A stretch of DNA of 64,000 bases from CANDYO01 sp964627795 (GTDB lineage Bacteria > Pseudomonadota > Alphaproteobacteria > Rickettsiales > CANDYO01), in contig CAZVLF010000003.1 in the NCBI GenBank assembly GCA_964627795.1, positions 1-64,000 on the forward strand. The letters run 5' to 3'. The notes below the pieces were generated by a model. That model saw only the letters and a list, made by a program, of their open reading frames with translations. It did not search any database and was not told where the DNA came from. Positions 37,089-46,406 of the stretch are shown in pieces. The first letter of the stretch is position 1. Every line of letters starts with the position of its first letter. Position numbers and translations under genes: made by a program.

Positions 37089-37823
37089 ATGGAAGAAAAA
37101 GTTAATTTTGGTTTTGAGAAAGTTGATGCCAAAGAAAAAACTAATCGAGTTAAAGAGGTTTTTTCTTCGGTCTCTAGTAAATATGACATTATGAATGATG
37201 TAATGAGCTTTGGTGTACATCGTTTATGGAAAAAACATTTTGTCAATCAATTAGATCCAGATCAAATTTTGCTTGATGTGGCTTCAGGCACGGGAGATAT
37301 TGTTAAGCTTTATTACAATAAATGTAAAAATCCTAATATAACCCTTTGCGATATAAACCCTGACATGCTTGAGGTGGGCAGAGCAAAGCTGCTTGATAGC
37401 AATATTTTTAAGGGTCTTCAATTTATATGCGCCAATGCAGAAGAACTTCCCTTTGATGACCAGCAATTTGATTATTACACAATAGCTTTTGGTATTAGAA
37501 ATGTAACTAATGTCAATAAAGCTCTTAAAGAAGCCTATAGGGTGCTAAAGCCGGGTGGAAGATTTTTATGCATGGAATTTGCTAAAGTATCTAATCCAAT
37601 AATTGAAAAATTCTATGATTGCTTTTCAATGAATCTTATTCCTAAAATGGGAAAAATTATAGCAGGTGATGAAGCCTCTTACCAATATTTGGTTGAAAGT
37701 ATCAAAGTATTTCCTGGCCAAAAGGATTTTATAGAAATGATTGAGCAGGCAGGCTTTAAGTTATGTAAATATGAGAACCTAACTTTTGGGGTAGCTGCAA
37801 TTTATTCAGGATATAGAGTTTAA
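37089..37823 (+). CDS. ubiE: Ubiquinone/menaquinone methyltransferase UbiE
   Basis: SAM-dependent C-methyltransferase of ubiquinone biosynthesis. Motif I is LLDVASGTGDIVKLY, followed by NPDMLEVGR and the family-specific YTIAFGIRNVTN and EFAKVSNP; YQYLVESIKVFPGQ is the C-terminal signature. I start at the ATG at 37089; a TTG one codon earlier is unlikely. Length 244 is normal. ubiB follows after a single base, so the two are cotranscribed, as in many Alphaproteobacteria. Respiratory quinone made here serves complex I. Confidence 0.96.
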   Translation: MEEKVNFGFEKVDAKEKTNRVKEVFSSVSSKYDIMNDVMSFGVHRLWKKHFVNQLDPDQILLDVASGTGDIVKLYYNKCKNPNITLCDINPDMLEVGRAKLLDSNIFKGLQFICANAEELPFDDQQFDYYTIAFGIRNVTNVNKALKEAYRVLKPGGRFLCMEFAKVSNPIIEKFYDCFSMNLIPKMGKIIAGDEASYQYLVESIKVFPGQKDFIEMIEQAGFKLCKYENLTFGVAAIYSGYRV

Positions 37824-37824
37824 T

Positions 37825-39087
37825 ATGGTAGCTATTATCCACTTATTTAGATTAATTTATAGCTTTCTAATTCTTCTTATATTTAGAAAGAATTTAGCTA
37901 AAGCATTAGAAATTATGGGCCCAGCTTTTATTAAATTAGGGCAATTTTTATCAACAAGGCCTGATATTATTGGCGTTAAATTAGCTGAGTCTTTATCTTA
38001 TTTAAGAGATAAGTTGCCATATTTTTCATATGATGAGGTGGTAAAAATAATTGAAAAGGAGTTTGGTAAAGGGCTGAATGAGATTTTTAGTTTTATTGAA
38101 GAAATACCAGTTGCTTCAGCATCAATAGCCCAAGTTCATAGAGCTATAACTATTGATGGAGAAGAAGTTGCGGTTAAAATTAGAAGACCAGGAATTAAAA
38201 AGCTTCTCTTAAAAGATGTGCATTTCTTCTATTCAATTGCTAAATTTGTGGAACTATTTTTACCCAAATATAAAAGATTAAAATTAAAAGAGTTAGTTTC
38301 TACCTTAGAAAAAAGTTTTTATTATGAGCTAGATTTAAGATTAGAAGCTGCTGCAGCTGATAAAATAAGAGCAAATAATCAACTTGATTCAGTGATAATC
38401 CCTAAAATATATTGGTTAATCACTTCTGAGCGAGTGCTAACTATGCAATGGGTGGAAGGATTTTCAGTTTCTGATTTAGCTAATATAGAAAAAAATTCTA
38501 TAAATATTATAGGGTTGGCTAAAAATTTTGCTATCGCCTTTTTAACTCAAGCTTTTGATGATGGATATTTTCATGCTGATCTTCATCAGGGCAATATAAT
38601 GGTAACTCATGAGGGAAAAATTGTGTTTGTTGATTTTGGCATAGTTGGAAGCTTAGACCAAAAAAATAGGGTCTATGTGGCAAGAATTCTTCATGGCTTT
38701 GTAAAAAGAAACTATTCATTAGTGGCTAAGCTTCACCAAGAAGCTGGTTATATTCCTGAGGATGTTGATATAACGTTATTTGAGCAAAATTTAAGAGCAA
38801 TTGGTGAGCAGATTATGAATCTTCCGCCTGAGAAGATTTCAATGGCTAAGTTACTAGGTTATTTGCTAAAAATAACAGAAGAATTTAATATGGAAGCTCA
38901 ACCACAGCTACTTTTACTACAAAAAACCATGGTTATGGTTGAAGGAATCGGTAAAATGCTTGCTCCAAGCAATAATTTATGGGTGTTAGCTGAAGATTGG
39001 ATTAATAGTTGGGCTAAAAGAAATTTATCTTATGAAGTTAAAGTTGCTAAACTTATAAAGAAAACAATTTTTAACTTGTTAAAATAA
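37825..39087 (+). CDS. ubiB: UbiB/ABC1/ADCK-family atypical kinase
   Basis: Membrane-associated atypical kinase-like ATPase needed for ubiquinone biosynthesis. The hallmark KxGQ motif is in FIKLGQFLSTRPDIIG (about residue 38), the Ala-rich nucleotide loop in VASASIAQVHRA, and the catalytic and metal sites in FHADLHQGN and VFVDFG. Length 420 is shorter than E. coli UbiB (about 546), and the C-terminal membrane helices are reduced or absent, as in many alphaproteobacterial forms. One base separates it from ubiE. Confidence 0.92.
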   Translation: MVAIIHLFRLIYSFLILLIFRKNLAKALEIMGPAFIKLGQFLSTRPDIIGVKLAESLSYLRDKLPYFSYDEVVKIIEKEFGKGLNEIFSFIEEIPVASASIAQVHRAITIDGEEVAVKIRRPGIKKLLLKDVHFFYSIAKFVELFLPKYKRLKLKELVSTLEKSFYYELDLRLEAAAADKIRANNQLDSVIIPKIYWLITSERVLTMQWVEGFSVSDLANIEKNSINIIGLAKNFAIAFLTQAFDDGYFHADLHQGNIMVTHEGKIVFVDFGIVGSLDQKNRVYVARILHGFVKRNYSLVAKLHQEAGYIPEDVDITLFEQNLRAIGEQIMNLPPEKISMAKLLGYLLKITEEFNMEAQPQLLLLQKTMVMVEGIGKMLAPSNNLWVLAEDWINSWAKRNLSYEVKVAKLIKKTIFNLLK

Positions 39088-39123
39088 AATAACTTAAATT
39101 TACTTCTATTAAGCTTTAAGCTT

Positions 39124-39480
39124 TTATCCTGCCATTCTTCCAAGAGGTTTTCCTCCTAAAATATGAAGATGCATGTGAGAAACTGTTTGCATAGCATTTT
39201 TACCAATATTACACACAATTCTATACCCAGCTTCATCTAGCTTTAAATCAAAGCATATTTTTTGAACAACTCGATAAAAATGAGAAACTTCTTCAGGCGT
39301 TCCTTTATCTATAAAGTCATGAAAAGAAATATACTCACCCTTAGGGATTACCAAAATATGGGTAGGTGCTGCTGGAGAAATATCTTTAATGGCTAAAACA
39401 AAATTATCTTCATAGACTTTTTCTGCAGGAATTTCACCTCTAATTATTTTGGCAAAAACATTATTTTTATTGTATTTCAT
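39124..39480 (-). CDS. hinT: HIT-family nucleotide hydrolase
   Basis: Histidine-triad protein that cleaves nucleoside phosphoramidates. The triad HMHLHILGG (H-x-H-x-H) is near the C-terminus, and the start NVFAKIIRGEIPAEKVYED is typical of bacterial HinT. AAGGAGG lies 8 nt before the ATG at 39480, so the GTG at 39486 is not used. Length 118 is normal. It overlaps the end of the DUF2628-like gene, so the two are coupled. Confidence 0.95.
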   Translation of the reverse strand: MKYNKNNVFAKIIRGEIPAEKVYEDNFVLAIKDISPAAPTHILVIPKGEYISFHDFIDKGTPEEVSHFYRVVQKICFDLKLDEAGYRIVCNIGKNAMQTVSHMHLHILGGKPLGRMAG

Positions 39481-39919
39481 GTTCACACCCTCCTTGATAA
39501 AATTTTAGTTTTGCTTCATCATCATTTCTGGCTGCAATTAATGAAACTAATTTAAAATTTTGGGTTCTAAGATAAGAAATTTGCCAGTCTTTAGCATAAG
39601 CTCCAATAAAAAGAGAAACTATTAACTGTAATGATAATATAGCAGGTTGGCTTATTATGTTTTTTTGTTTAAGAATAAAAAGAAATATTATTGATAAAGT
39701 AATGAAAAATGCATGCTTCCATAATTTTTGATAGATAATCCATAAAAGGCCTAAAGTAAAAGCCAAAAAACTAAACTCATCTTTTATAAAGACTGTATGT
39801 TCATTATCATCTTGTAGAACATGGTATATTTTCATTATAGTATATAATATTTTCTTTAAAAGGTTGCATATTTCTAAAAAATGTGCAATAGTTTTTTTTA
39901 TTGCTTGCTTTGCGCTCAT
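39467..39919 (-). CDS. DUF2628-like small membrane protein
   Basis: Protein of unknown function with three hydrophobic segments (about residues 50-68, 71-88 and 93-110) after a short cytosolic N-terminus. The part from residue 29, MKIYHVLQDDNEHTVFIKDEFSFLAFTLGLLW, begins like DUF2628 proteins, so a start at 39835 may be the true one; neither candidate has a clear ribosome site. The C-terminus reads RTQNFKLVSLIAARNDDEAKL. It shares 14 nt with hinT. The assignment is by pattern only. Confidence 0.6.
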   Translation of the reverse strand: MSAKQAIKKTIAHFLEICNLLKKILYTIMKIYHVLQDDNEHTVFIKDEFSFLAFTLGLLWIIYQKLWKHAFFITLSIIFLFILKQKNIISQPAILSLQLIVSLFIGAYAKDWQISYLRTQNFKLVSLIAARNDDEAKLKFYQGGCEHEIQ

Positions 39920-39951
39920 ACTGTTGATAATATTTAACAGGATCTTGTATT

Positions 39952-41262
39952 ATGAGAATCATGAAATACAAAAATTTTTATCAAGCCAAATCTAATATAT
40001 TTACAGTTTATGTTTTAAGTTTTTTCTTATTCATCGTTTTATTTTTATTAGGTTTTAGGATTTGGCAGAAAATCACACCAGTTTCGATGGAAGTTCCTCA
40101 AGAGGTTCAGGGGGCAAGTATAGCCTCAAGGTCACGATCTAATTCTGAAGAACAATTATTAGAAGTTGATAGCATGGTTCCTGAATTTGTTATAAATGAA
40201 GGTGATACTTTGGCTTCAATTCTTGATGAAGCAGGAATAAATAGTAGTGAAGCAAATTCCATTGTTAATGCATTTTCTAAAAGATTTAATCCAAGAAAGT
40301 TAAAAATTGGTACTGCTGTTGAACTAGCTCTTGAAAATGACCAATCTGGCAATAAAATTCTTAAAAATATGTTGGTTACTTTAAGTACTACAAAAAAAAT
40401 TGAGGTTATAAGAAGCATTGATGGAGCTTTTAAAGCTACTGAAGTTCTTGTTCCTTTAATTAGAAAAGTTGAAAAACGAATTGGATTTATTAAAAATAGT
40501 TTTACAAGTGCAGCTGTTGAATTATCTATTCCTGCAACTGCAATAATGGGAATGATAAGAGCATTCAGCTATGATGTTGATTTCCAGCGTGATATTAAGA
40601 GAGGTGATAAGCTTGAAGTTGTTATGGACAAATTTTACACTGAATCGGGTAAATTATCTCATTCAGGCGATGTGCTATATGCAAGTATAGCTATTTCAGG
40701 TAAAAAAGTTTCGATTTACCGCTTTAACAATAAAGATGGAAGCTTTTCTTACTATAATGAGAAAGGTGAAAACATTAAAAAGGAATTCTTACGTACGCCA
40801 ATTAACGCAGCAAGGATAACATCAAAATTTGGAATGCGCCACCATCCTGTTTTAGGATATTCTAAAATGCATAGAGGAATTGATTTTGCTGCTCCTAAAG
40901 GAACTCCAATTTTAGCAGCTGGTAGTGGTGTGGTTGAAGTTGTGAATAATAATTATGGTAATTATGGTAAATATGTAAGAATTAAGCATAATTCTACTTA
41001 TTCAACAGTTTATGCTCATGCTAGTAGATTTGCAAATGGTATTAAGCCGGGAATGAAAGTTACTCAAGGGCAAGTAATTGCTTATGTTGGATCTACAGGA
41101 ATGTCAACAGGGCCTCATTTACATTATGAATTAGTTGAATCAGGAAAGCAAATTAATCCACTGAAATTTAAATTTGCTTCAAGTAGCCAAAGATTAACCG
41201 GCAGAGATTTTGATAAATTTAAAGAAGAGAAGAAGAAAATAGAAAAAATTCTTAAATCTTAG
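39952..41262 (+). CDS. M23-family murein endopeptidase
   Basis: Zinc metallopeptidase that cuts peptide cross-links of peptidoglycan. An N-terminal membrane anchor (about residues 20-42) is followed by a LysM-like or OapA-like region (VINEGDTLASILDEAG) and the peptidase M23 domain with zinc ligands in HPVLGYSKMHRGIDFAA (H-x(n)-HRGxD) and HLHYEL (HxH), near residues 290-375. It resembles MepM/YebA-type enzymes in size and order. A basic Lys-rich tail ends the protein. Together with slt and murE it shows a living murein cycle. Confidence 0.93.
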   Translation: MRIMKYKNFYQAKSNIFTVYVLSFFLFIVLFLLGFRIWQKITPVSMEVPQEVQGASIASRSRSNSEEQLLEVDSMVPEFVINEGDTLASILDEAGINSSEANSIVNAFSKRFNPRKLKIGTAVELALENDQSGNKILKNMLVTLSTTKKIEVIRSIDGAFKATEVLVPLIRKVEKRIGFIKNSFTSAAVELSIPATAIMGMIRAFSYDVDFQRDIKRGDKLEVVMDKFYTESGKLSHSGDVLYASIAISGKKVSIYRFNNKDGSFSYYNEKGENIKKEFLRTPINAARITSKFGMRHHPVLGYSKMHRGIDFAAPKGTPILAAGSGVVEVVNNNYGNYGKYVRIKHNSTYSTVYAHASRFANGIKPGMKVTQGQVIAYVGSTGMSTGPHLHYELVESGKQINPLKFKFASSSQRLTGRDFDKFKEEKKKIEKILKS

Positions 41263-41308
41263 TGAATTTTACTAATAGTCTATTATCCCACACTTAGTTA
41301 TCATTTAA

Positions 41309-41428
41309 GGATCCAGAAAACTATATAAGCAGCTTGGGGTTTTAAATTTTCCATGAATTTTTCGTTACACTTAATAATGAATGAATTGAACCCCCATCCA
41401 CCGCTGCTATCCTGAAAGGATTCAGGAA
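41309..41428. repeat. Degenerate copy of dispersed palindromic repeat, inverted
   Basis: In the gap between the M23 gene and comEC. Read on the minus strand it follows the 45.5-45.8 kb unit: CCTGAATCCTTTCAGGATAG..., GGTGGATGG, then TTCATT...GTGTAACG, ending CTGGATCC. It is much diverged. No gene is visible in 41263-41482. Confidence 0.6.
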
Positions 41429-41482
41429 CATTTTGTTTAAAGATTTTCTAATAATTCTTAGAACTACACGTGGCTTAAACAA

Positions 41483-43381
41483 CTAATCTCTAATATAATC
41501 TTGAAATCTAATTAGCTCAGCTTTAGAAGTGGGAGTGATAATGTAATTCTTATTATTTTGAGTTATAAGCTCTATTAACTTAAGATGTTTATTTATTTTT
41601 ATAGTGGTTTGATCTTTGATATAAGTGCAAATATTAGAATTACAATTTATATTTTCTAAATTTGATTGAGATAACTTAACTGATTTAGTGATCCCTATCT
41701 GGTTCATAACTAGTTGTTTTTTAAAGCTGCTTAACTGCTTACCTAAAAAAATAATTTGATCGTTTTTTCTATCAATAATTCCAACTATATTTTTTTCCCA
41801 ATCTATAAAAAGATCAGGTGTTTTTTGATTTATATATAATATTACAGATACTAAAATAAATAAAATGCCTGTAAGCCTTAATTTAGTTCGCATCACACAT
41901 AGTAAAAGAAACCCGGTAACCATTAGCAATAAATTGCAATCTGATATTTTCATCATCGCTTTTACAGAGTAAGGAAGATTAGCAACAAAATTAGAAATCT
42001 TTATTACTAAATCAATTCCATATTTCATAATTTTTAAAGAGATTGTTTCTAGATGGAGTGGATATAATAAAAATGATGCTACAACGCATGGCATTAACCA
42101 AAAACTAGTGATTGGAACTGCAAGCAAATTAGCTAATATACTATAATTAGATGACAACCCAAAATGATAAAGAGCAAATGGTAAAGTTGAAAGACCTGCA
42201 ACTAAAGATGCTATCATTATTGATGAAACATAATAAAAAATTTTTAATAATATTGTTGATTCAGGAGGTGTAAATTTAAATTTTTCAAAACATGCTATTA
42301 AACCTAATACTGCAGAAAAGGACATTTGAAAACTAGGATGAAATAAATTCTCTGGAGTTATTAACAAAATTATTGTTGCTGCAAATGCAATAGCTCTAAG
42401 CGGATTTGCAACCTGATCAAATAAAATTGCAGAAATTATAAGAGAAGTCATTATAAATGACCTCACTGCCGCTACCTCCATGCCAGAAATAAGTAAATAA
42501 AATAGGCTTCCTAACAAGGCAACAAATGCAGCGTATTTTTTTACATGTATTCTTAAAGCTATAGAGGGAAATAAATTAATTAAAAACCTACTACTATAAA
42601 AGAAGATTGCCATAACCAAGCTTAAATGCATTCCTGAAACTGATAATATATGAGCGAGTCCTGTTTTTCTTAAGTTTTTTAAAACCTCTTTGTCAATATT
42701 ACTATACTCGTTTAACATTAGAGCTGTTGTAATTGATCCATAATAAATTCCAATTGCGTTATTAACTCTTAGCTGAATAGCATTTCTGAGGTTATTGATT
42801 TTGCTTTTTAAGGATTTATTATCTTTAGAAATTATTTTTAAATCAGTTACTCCGTATCCTACTGCACCAATTTGCTTGAAATAAGCGTCTCTTGAGAAAT
42901 CATAGCTATCATTAATATAAGGCTTCATAGGAGGGCTTAATATTGCACCTAACTTGACAATATCACCAATTTTCACATTATTGATATTAGTTTTAATTGT
43001 AAGCCTGATTTTGCTAGGATTTTTTTCTGCTTCAAGGTTATTTAGCTTATGGGGCAAAATTATAATTCTATAACCATTTTCTAATGGTGTTAATAATTCA
43101 ATTTTTCCAGTAAGAGAAAAATATTTATTCTTTTCCTCTAAAATAGGCGCTGAGACATAGTTATATCTTAGTTGATAAGTAATAATACCTACAATTATTA
43201 ATATTAGGCCTAAACTAATGAGGTTTCTAGAAGTAATAAGAAGGAGACAAATTGAAATAACTAATGTAAATATTGAAAATTGAAATTTGCTAGAAACTAA
43301 AATTCCAATTGATAAGAAAACTGGGATCCAACAAGGAAAGTTAAATTTTTCTTCTTTATAAGCTTCAAGATTTAACAACAC
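41483..43381 (-). CDS. comEC: ComEC/Rec2-family DNA uptake channel protein
   Basis: Inner-membrane protein of the competence family that carries single-stranded DNA into the cytosol. The DUF4131-type N-terminal part is followed by the competence domain with LAHILSVSGMHLSLVMAIFF and ISGMEVAAVRSFIM, the family's most conserved motifs, and about ten hydrophobic segments. The C-terminal metallo-beta-lactamase-like domain of full ComEC (750+ residues) is absent or reduced to a short remnant (about residues 510-632), a form common in Rickettsiales. No other com gene is nearby. Confidence 0.92.
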   Translation of the reverse strand: MLLNLEAYKEEKFNFPCWIPVFLSIGILVSSKFQFSIFTLVISICLLLITSRNLISLGLILIIVGIITYQLRYNYVSAPILEEKNKYFSLTGKIELLTPLENGYRIIILPHKLNNLEAEKNPSKIRLTIKTNINNVKIGDIVKLGAILSPPMKPYINDSYDFSRDAYFKQIGAVGYGVTDLKIISKDNKSLKSKINNLRNAIQLRVNNAIGIYYGSITTALMLNEYSNIDKEVLKNLRKTGLAHILSVSGMHLSLVMAIFFYSSRFLINLFPSIALRIHVKKYAAFVALLGSLFYLLISGMEVAAVRSFIMTSLIISAILFDQVANPLRAIAFAATIILLITPENLFHPSFQMSFSAVLGLIACFEKFKFTPPESTILLKIFYYVSSIMIASLVAGLSTLPFALYHFGLSSNYSILANLLAVPITSFWLMPCVVASFLLYPLHLETISLKIMKYGIDLVIKISNFVANLPYSVKAMMKISDCNLLLMVTGFLLLCVMRTKLRLTGILFILVSVILYINQKTPDLFIDWEKNIVGIIDRKNDQIIFLGKQLSSFKKQLVMNQIGITKSVKLSQSNLENINCNSNICTYIKDQTTIKINKHLKLIELITQNNKNYIITPTSKAELIRFQDYIRD

Positions 43382-43396
43382 AGTTTTTTATAAAGA

Positions 43397-43473
43397 TGGT
43401 GGGCCCGGTAGGACTTGAACCTACGACTCCGCCGTTATGAGCGGCGTGTTCTAACCAACTGAACTACAAGCCC
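43397..43473 (-). tRNA. tRNA with CAT anticodon, probably tRNA-Ile2
   Basis: Full cloverleaf with CCA on the minus strand: acceptor GGGCTTG/CGGGCCC, D arm with GTTCAGTTGG, anticodon stem CGCCG/CGGCG closing CTCATAA (anticodon CAT), T arm GTTCAAGTC. The acceptor lacks the initiator mismatch. The loop and T arm resemble lysidine-type tRNA-Ile(CAU) of Alphaproteobacteria more than elongator tRNA-Met, but the identity call is uncertain. Confidence 0.85.
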
Positions 43474-43615
43474 AAATTGCCTAATATTTATATCCATCTA
43501 ATTTTAAATTGTCCAGCAAAAAATATATTTTATTTTAAATTTTTTCATTACTGGTTGCCAAAAGAGATTGGAAAATTTATTATTTACTTTTTTAAATGAT
43601 GTAAAGAGCTTTAGC

Positions 43616-45529
43616 ATGGACAATAAATTATATAGAAAAATGGCAAATGCCATAAGATTCCTTTCAATCGATGCAGTAGAAAAGGCTAATTCTGGACATC
43701 CAGGAATGCCCATGGGAATGGCAGACGTGGTTACCATGTTATTTGCAGAATTTATGAATTTTGATCCTAAAAATCCAAGCTGGGCTAATAGGGATAGATT
43801 TATTCTTTCTGCTGGCCATGGCTCTATGCTATTATATTCTTTGCTTTATTTAACAGGATATGAAGATATTTCTCTTGATGACATTAAGAATTTTAGACAA
43901 TTAAATAGCAAAACAGCAGGACACCCTGAAAGACAGTTTTTAAAAGGAGTTGAAACAACTACTGGACCATTAGGGCAGGGGCTTGCTAATGCAGTGGGAG
44001 TGGCATTAGCAGAAAGAATGGAAGCTACTGAAAATTCAGGGATAAATTATTTCACCTATGTTGTTGCTGGAGATGGTTGCTTAATGGAAGGAATTTCTCA
44101 AGAAGCTATCTCTTTAGCTGGACATTTAAAGCTCAATAAACTAATAGTGCTTTTTGATGATAATAAAATTTCAATTGACGGGCCAACGAGCTTAACCACT
44201 TCGGATAATACTTTAGCTAGATTTGAAGCTTGTGGATTTGGTGTTCAACAAATTGATGGACATGATTTCGGGCAAATTAGAGCAGCACTTTTTAAAGCAA
44301 GAAGATCTGATAAACCAAGTTTAATTGCATGCCGTACAACCATAGGATATGGTTCACCTAACAAAGGTGGAACTGAGCATTGCCATGGTGCAGCCCTTGG
44401 AGCAAGTGAAGTTGAAGAGGTAAGAAAAAAATTAGATTGGCCTTATAAGGCTTTTGATATTCCAGAGGAATTATTAAATAAATGGAGAAAACTTGGAAAA
44501 AAATCTTATGATATAAGTTTAAAAGCTAAAATAGAACCAGAATGGAAAAACCAAATAACTTCTATTAAAGAAAATTTTTTAGGAAAATCTATGGCTACAA
44601 GAAAAGCTTCAGGTTTAGTTTTAGAAGATTTAGCAAAATTCATACCAGGTTTGGTAGGTGGTTCAGCTGATTTAAGTGCTTCAAATAATACCAAGCCAAG
44701 TTATTTTAACCCTATAACTCCAGGAAATTATAAGGGAAGATATGTTTATTATGGCGTGAGAGAACATGCAATGGCTGCAATTATGAATGGATTGGCTTTA
44801 AGTGGAAGTTTTATTCCTTATGGAGGAACATTTCTAGTTTTCTCAGATTATTGTAGACCTGCTATTAGATTAAGCGCATTGATGGATTTACAAGTTTTAT
44901 ATGTTATGACTCATGATTCAATAGGCTTAGGAGAAGATGGTCCTACCCATCAACCAGTGGAGCATCTTGCCTCCCTTAGGGCTATACCTAACTTATATGT
45001 ATTTAGGCCTGCTTGTGCGGTTGAAGTGGTAGAATGCTATGAAGTTGCTTTAGAGTTAAAATATTCACCAAGCTTGTTTTCGTTAACTAGGCAAGATGTA
45101 CCAGCTTTACGCGATAAAATAGATGAAAATTTATCTAAAAAAGGTGCTTATATTATTTCTGAAGCTAATCATGAATTGGATATCACAATTTTTGCTACAG
45201 GATCAGAAGTTTCTATAGCACTTAAAGCAAAAAAGATGTTAGAAGATGAAAATATCGGTGCCAGAGTTATTTCAGTGCCTTGTTTTGAAATTTTTGAACA
45301 ACAGCCTAAAGAATATAAAGCTATGCTTGTTTCAAATTCATCAATAAAAGTCGCAATTGAAGCAGGTATTAAAATGGGATGGGAGAAGTTTATAGGTGAT
45401 GAAGGTATATTTATTGGTATGAATTCTTTTGGAGCTTCAGCAAAGCAGGAAGATTTATATAATATGTTTGGCATTACAGCTGAGCAAATCGTTTTTAAAG
45501 CTAAAGAAAAGTTAGCATTTAAAGGTTAA
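43616..45529 (+). CDS. tktA: Transketolase
   Basis: Thiamine-diphosphate enzyme of the non-oxidative pentose phosphate pathway. Motifs: ANSGHPGMPMGMADV, GPLGQGLANAVGVALAE, the ThDP-binding VVAGDGCLMEGISQEA, and in the C-terminal half YYGVREHAMAA and THDSIGLGEDGPTHQPVEHL. I start at the ATG at 43616 with AAGAG upstream; the longer frame from TTG at 43568 adds an unlikely leader. The resulting 637 residues are slightly short of the 660-residue norm. Supplies pentoses in a genome that lacks most sugar metabolism. Confidence 0.96.
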   Translation: MDNKLYRKMANAIRFLSIDAVEKANSGHPGMPMGMADVVTMLFAEFMNFDPKNPSWANRDRFILSAGHGSMLLYSLLYLTGYEDISLDDIKNFRQLNSKTAGHPERQFLKGVETTTGPLGQGLANAVGVALAERMEATENSGINYFTYVVAGDGCLMEGISQEAISLAGHLKLNKLIVLFDDNKISIDGPTSLTTSDNTLARFEACGFGVQQIDGHDFGQIRAALFKARRSDKPSLIACRTTIGYGSPNKGGTEHCHGAALGASEVEEVRKKLDWPYKAFDIPEELLNKWRKLGKKSYDISLKAKIEPEWKNQITSIKENFLGKSMATRKASGLVLEDLAKFIPGLVGGSADLSASNNTKPSYFNPITPGNYKGRYVYYGVREHAMAAIMNGLALSGSFIPYGGTFLVFSDYCRPAIRLSALMDLQVLYVMTHDSIGLGEDGPTHQPVEHLASLRAIPNLYVFRPACAVEVVECYEVALELKYSPSLFSLTRQDVPALRDKIDENLSKKGAYIISEANHELDITIFATGSEVSIALKAKKMLEDENIGARVISVPCFEIFEQQPKEYKAMLVSNSSIKVAIEAGIKMGWEKFIGDEGIFIGMNSFGASAKQEDLYNMFGITAEQIVFKAKEKLAFKG

Positions 45530-45547
45530 GAATATTGATAATTTTTT

Positions 45548-45850
45548 CTGGATCCATACAGGATAACGGTGTTTGATGGCCTTGGATTACTCTAGGTTAA
45601 TTGGTTTTGTGTAATGGTTTTGAGCCGTAATCCTGAGTGTGACGAAGAATCCAGCATAACTTTTAAACTTGTAAGTTGTTTATATATTCCTGGATCCATA
45701 CAGGATGACGGTGTTGGATGGCCTTGGATGACTCTAGGTTAATTGGTTTTAGGTAATGGTTTGGATTCGTCATTCTGAGTGTGACGAAGAATCCAGGAAA
45801 AATTTAAACACCCAAAGCTGCTATATTCCTGGATCTATTTTATTAAACAG
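45548..45850 (+). repeat. Tandem 140-bp palindromic repeat, two and a fraction units
   Basis: Units begin CTGGATCCATACAGGATG at 45548 and 45690 (142 bp apart) and a third starts CTGGATCT at 45829 (139 bp) but soon loses the pattern. Each unit also has CTCTAGGTTAATTGGTTTT and CGTCATTCTGAGTGTGACG (GTAATCCTGAGTGTGACG in the first), then GAAGAATCCAG. Ends CTGGAT and ATCCAG, and GGATGACG and CGTCATTC, are inverted, so a unit can fold. The stretch separates tkt from infC and contains no gene. Confidence 0.85.
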
Positions 45851-45855
45851 TAATG

Positions 45856-46377
45856 TTAAACTTTTGGTCCAACGATCATCAAAAGTTGGTTTCCTTCCAT
45901 TTTTGGATCCAGCTCTATTTTACTGCCTTCACATAACATTGCTTTTATTTTTTCAAAAACAGCCGTACCAATCTCTTGGTGAGTTATTTCACGACCTTTA
46001 TATTTCAAAGAAATTTTTACTTTATCTCCATCTTCAATAAAGCTATTTATACTTTTTACTTTGATTCCAAGATCATGGTCGCTTATGGTAGGCCTTAATT
46101 TTATTTCTTTAGTTGTAATTGTTTTTTGTTTTTTACGAGAATCATGAAGTTTTTTCTTTTCCTGGTACTTATATTTTCCAAAGTCCATAATCTTGCAGAC
46201 TGGTGGTTCAGCATGTGGAGATATCTCAACTAAATCTAACCCCAATCTTTGTGCATGATCTAAAGCTTTTTCTAAAGTTACAACACCAAGCATTTCACCG
46301 TTTTCGTCGACTAATCGAACCGAACTAGCAGTAATTTCCAAATTTGCATTCGGGAAATTATTAGATTTTTTTTTCAT
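45856..46377 (-). CDS. infC: Translation initiation factor IF-3
   Basis: Binds the 30S subunit and enforces correct start-codon and initiator tRNA choice. The N-terminal domain has VRLVDENGEMLGVVTLEKALDHA and LDLVEISPHAEPPVCKIMDFGKYKY, the C-terminal domain KVSLKYKGRE-like IKLRPTISDHDLGIKV and SLKYKGREITHQEIG. Length 173 is normal. It starts with ATG (GAGGG upstream), not the rare ATT that gives autoregulation in many bacteria. thrS is 29 nt upstream, the conserved thrS-infC order, but rpmI and rplT do not follow. Confidence 0.97.
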   Translation of the reverse strand: MKKKSNNFPNANLEITASSVRLVDENGEMLGVVTLEKALDHAQRLGLDLVEISPHAEPPVCKIMDFGKYKYQEKKKLHDSRKKQKTITTKEIKLRPTISDHDLGIKVKSINSFIEDGDKVKISLKYKGREITHQEIGTAVFEKIKAMLCEGSKIELDPKMEGNQLLMIVGPKV

Positions 46378-46406
46378 TTACCCTCTTTTATAAAATTTAT
46401 AATAAA

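Noticed and set aside
45548..45850. CRISPR array
   Set aside because: Units are about 140 bp, nearly identical along their length and without short repeats separated by unique spacers.
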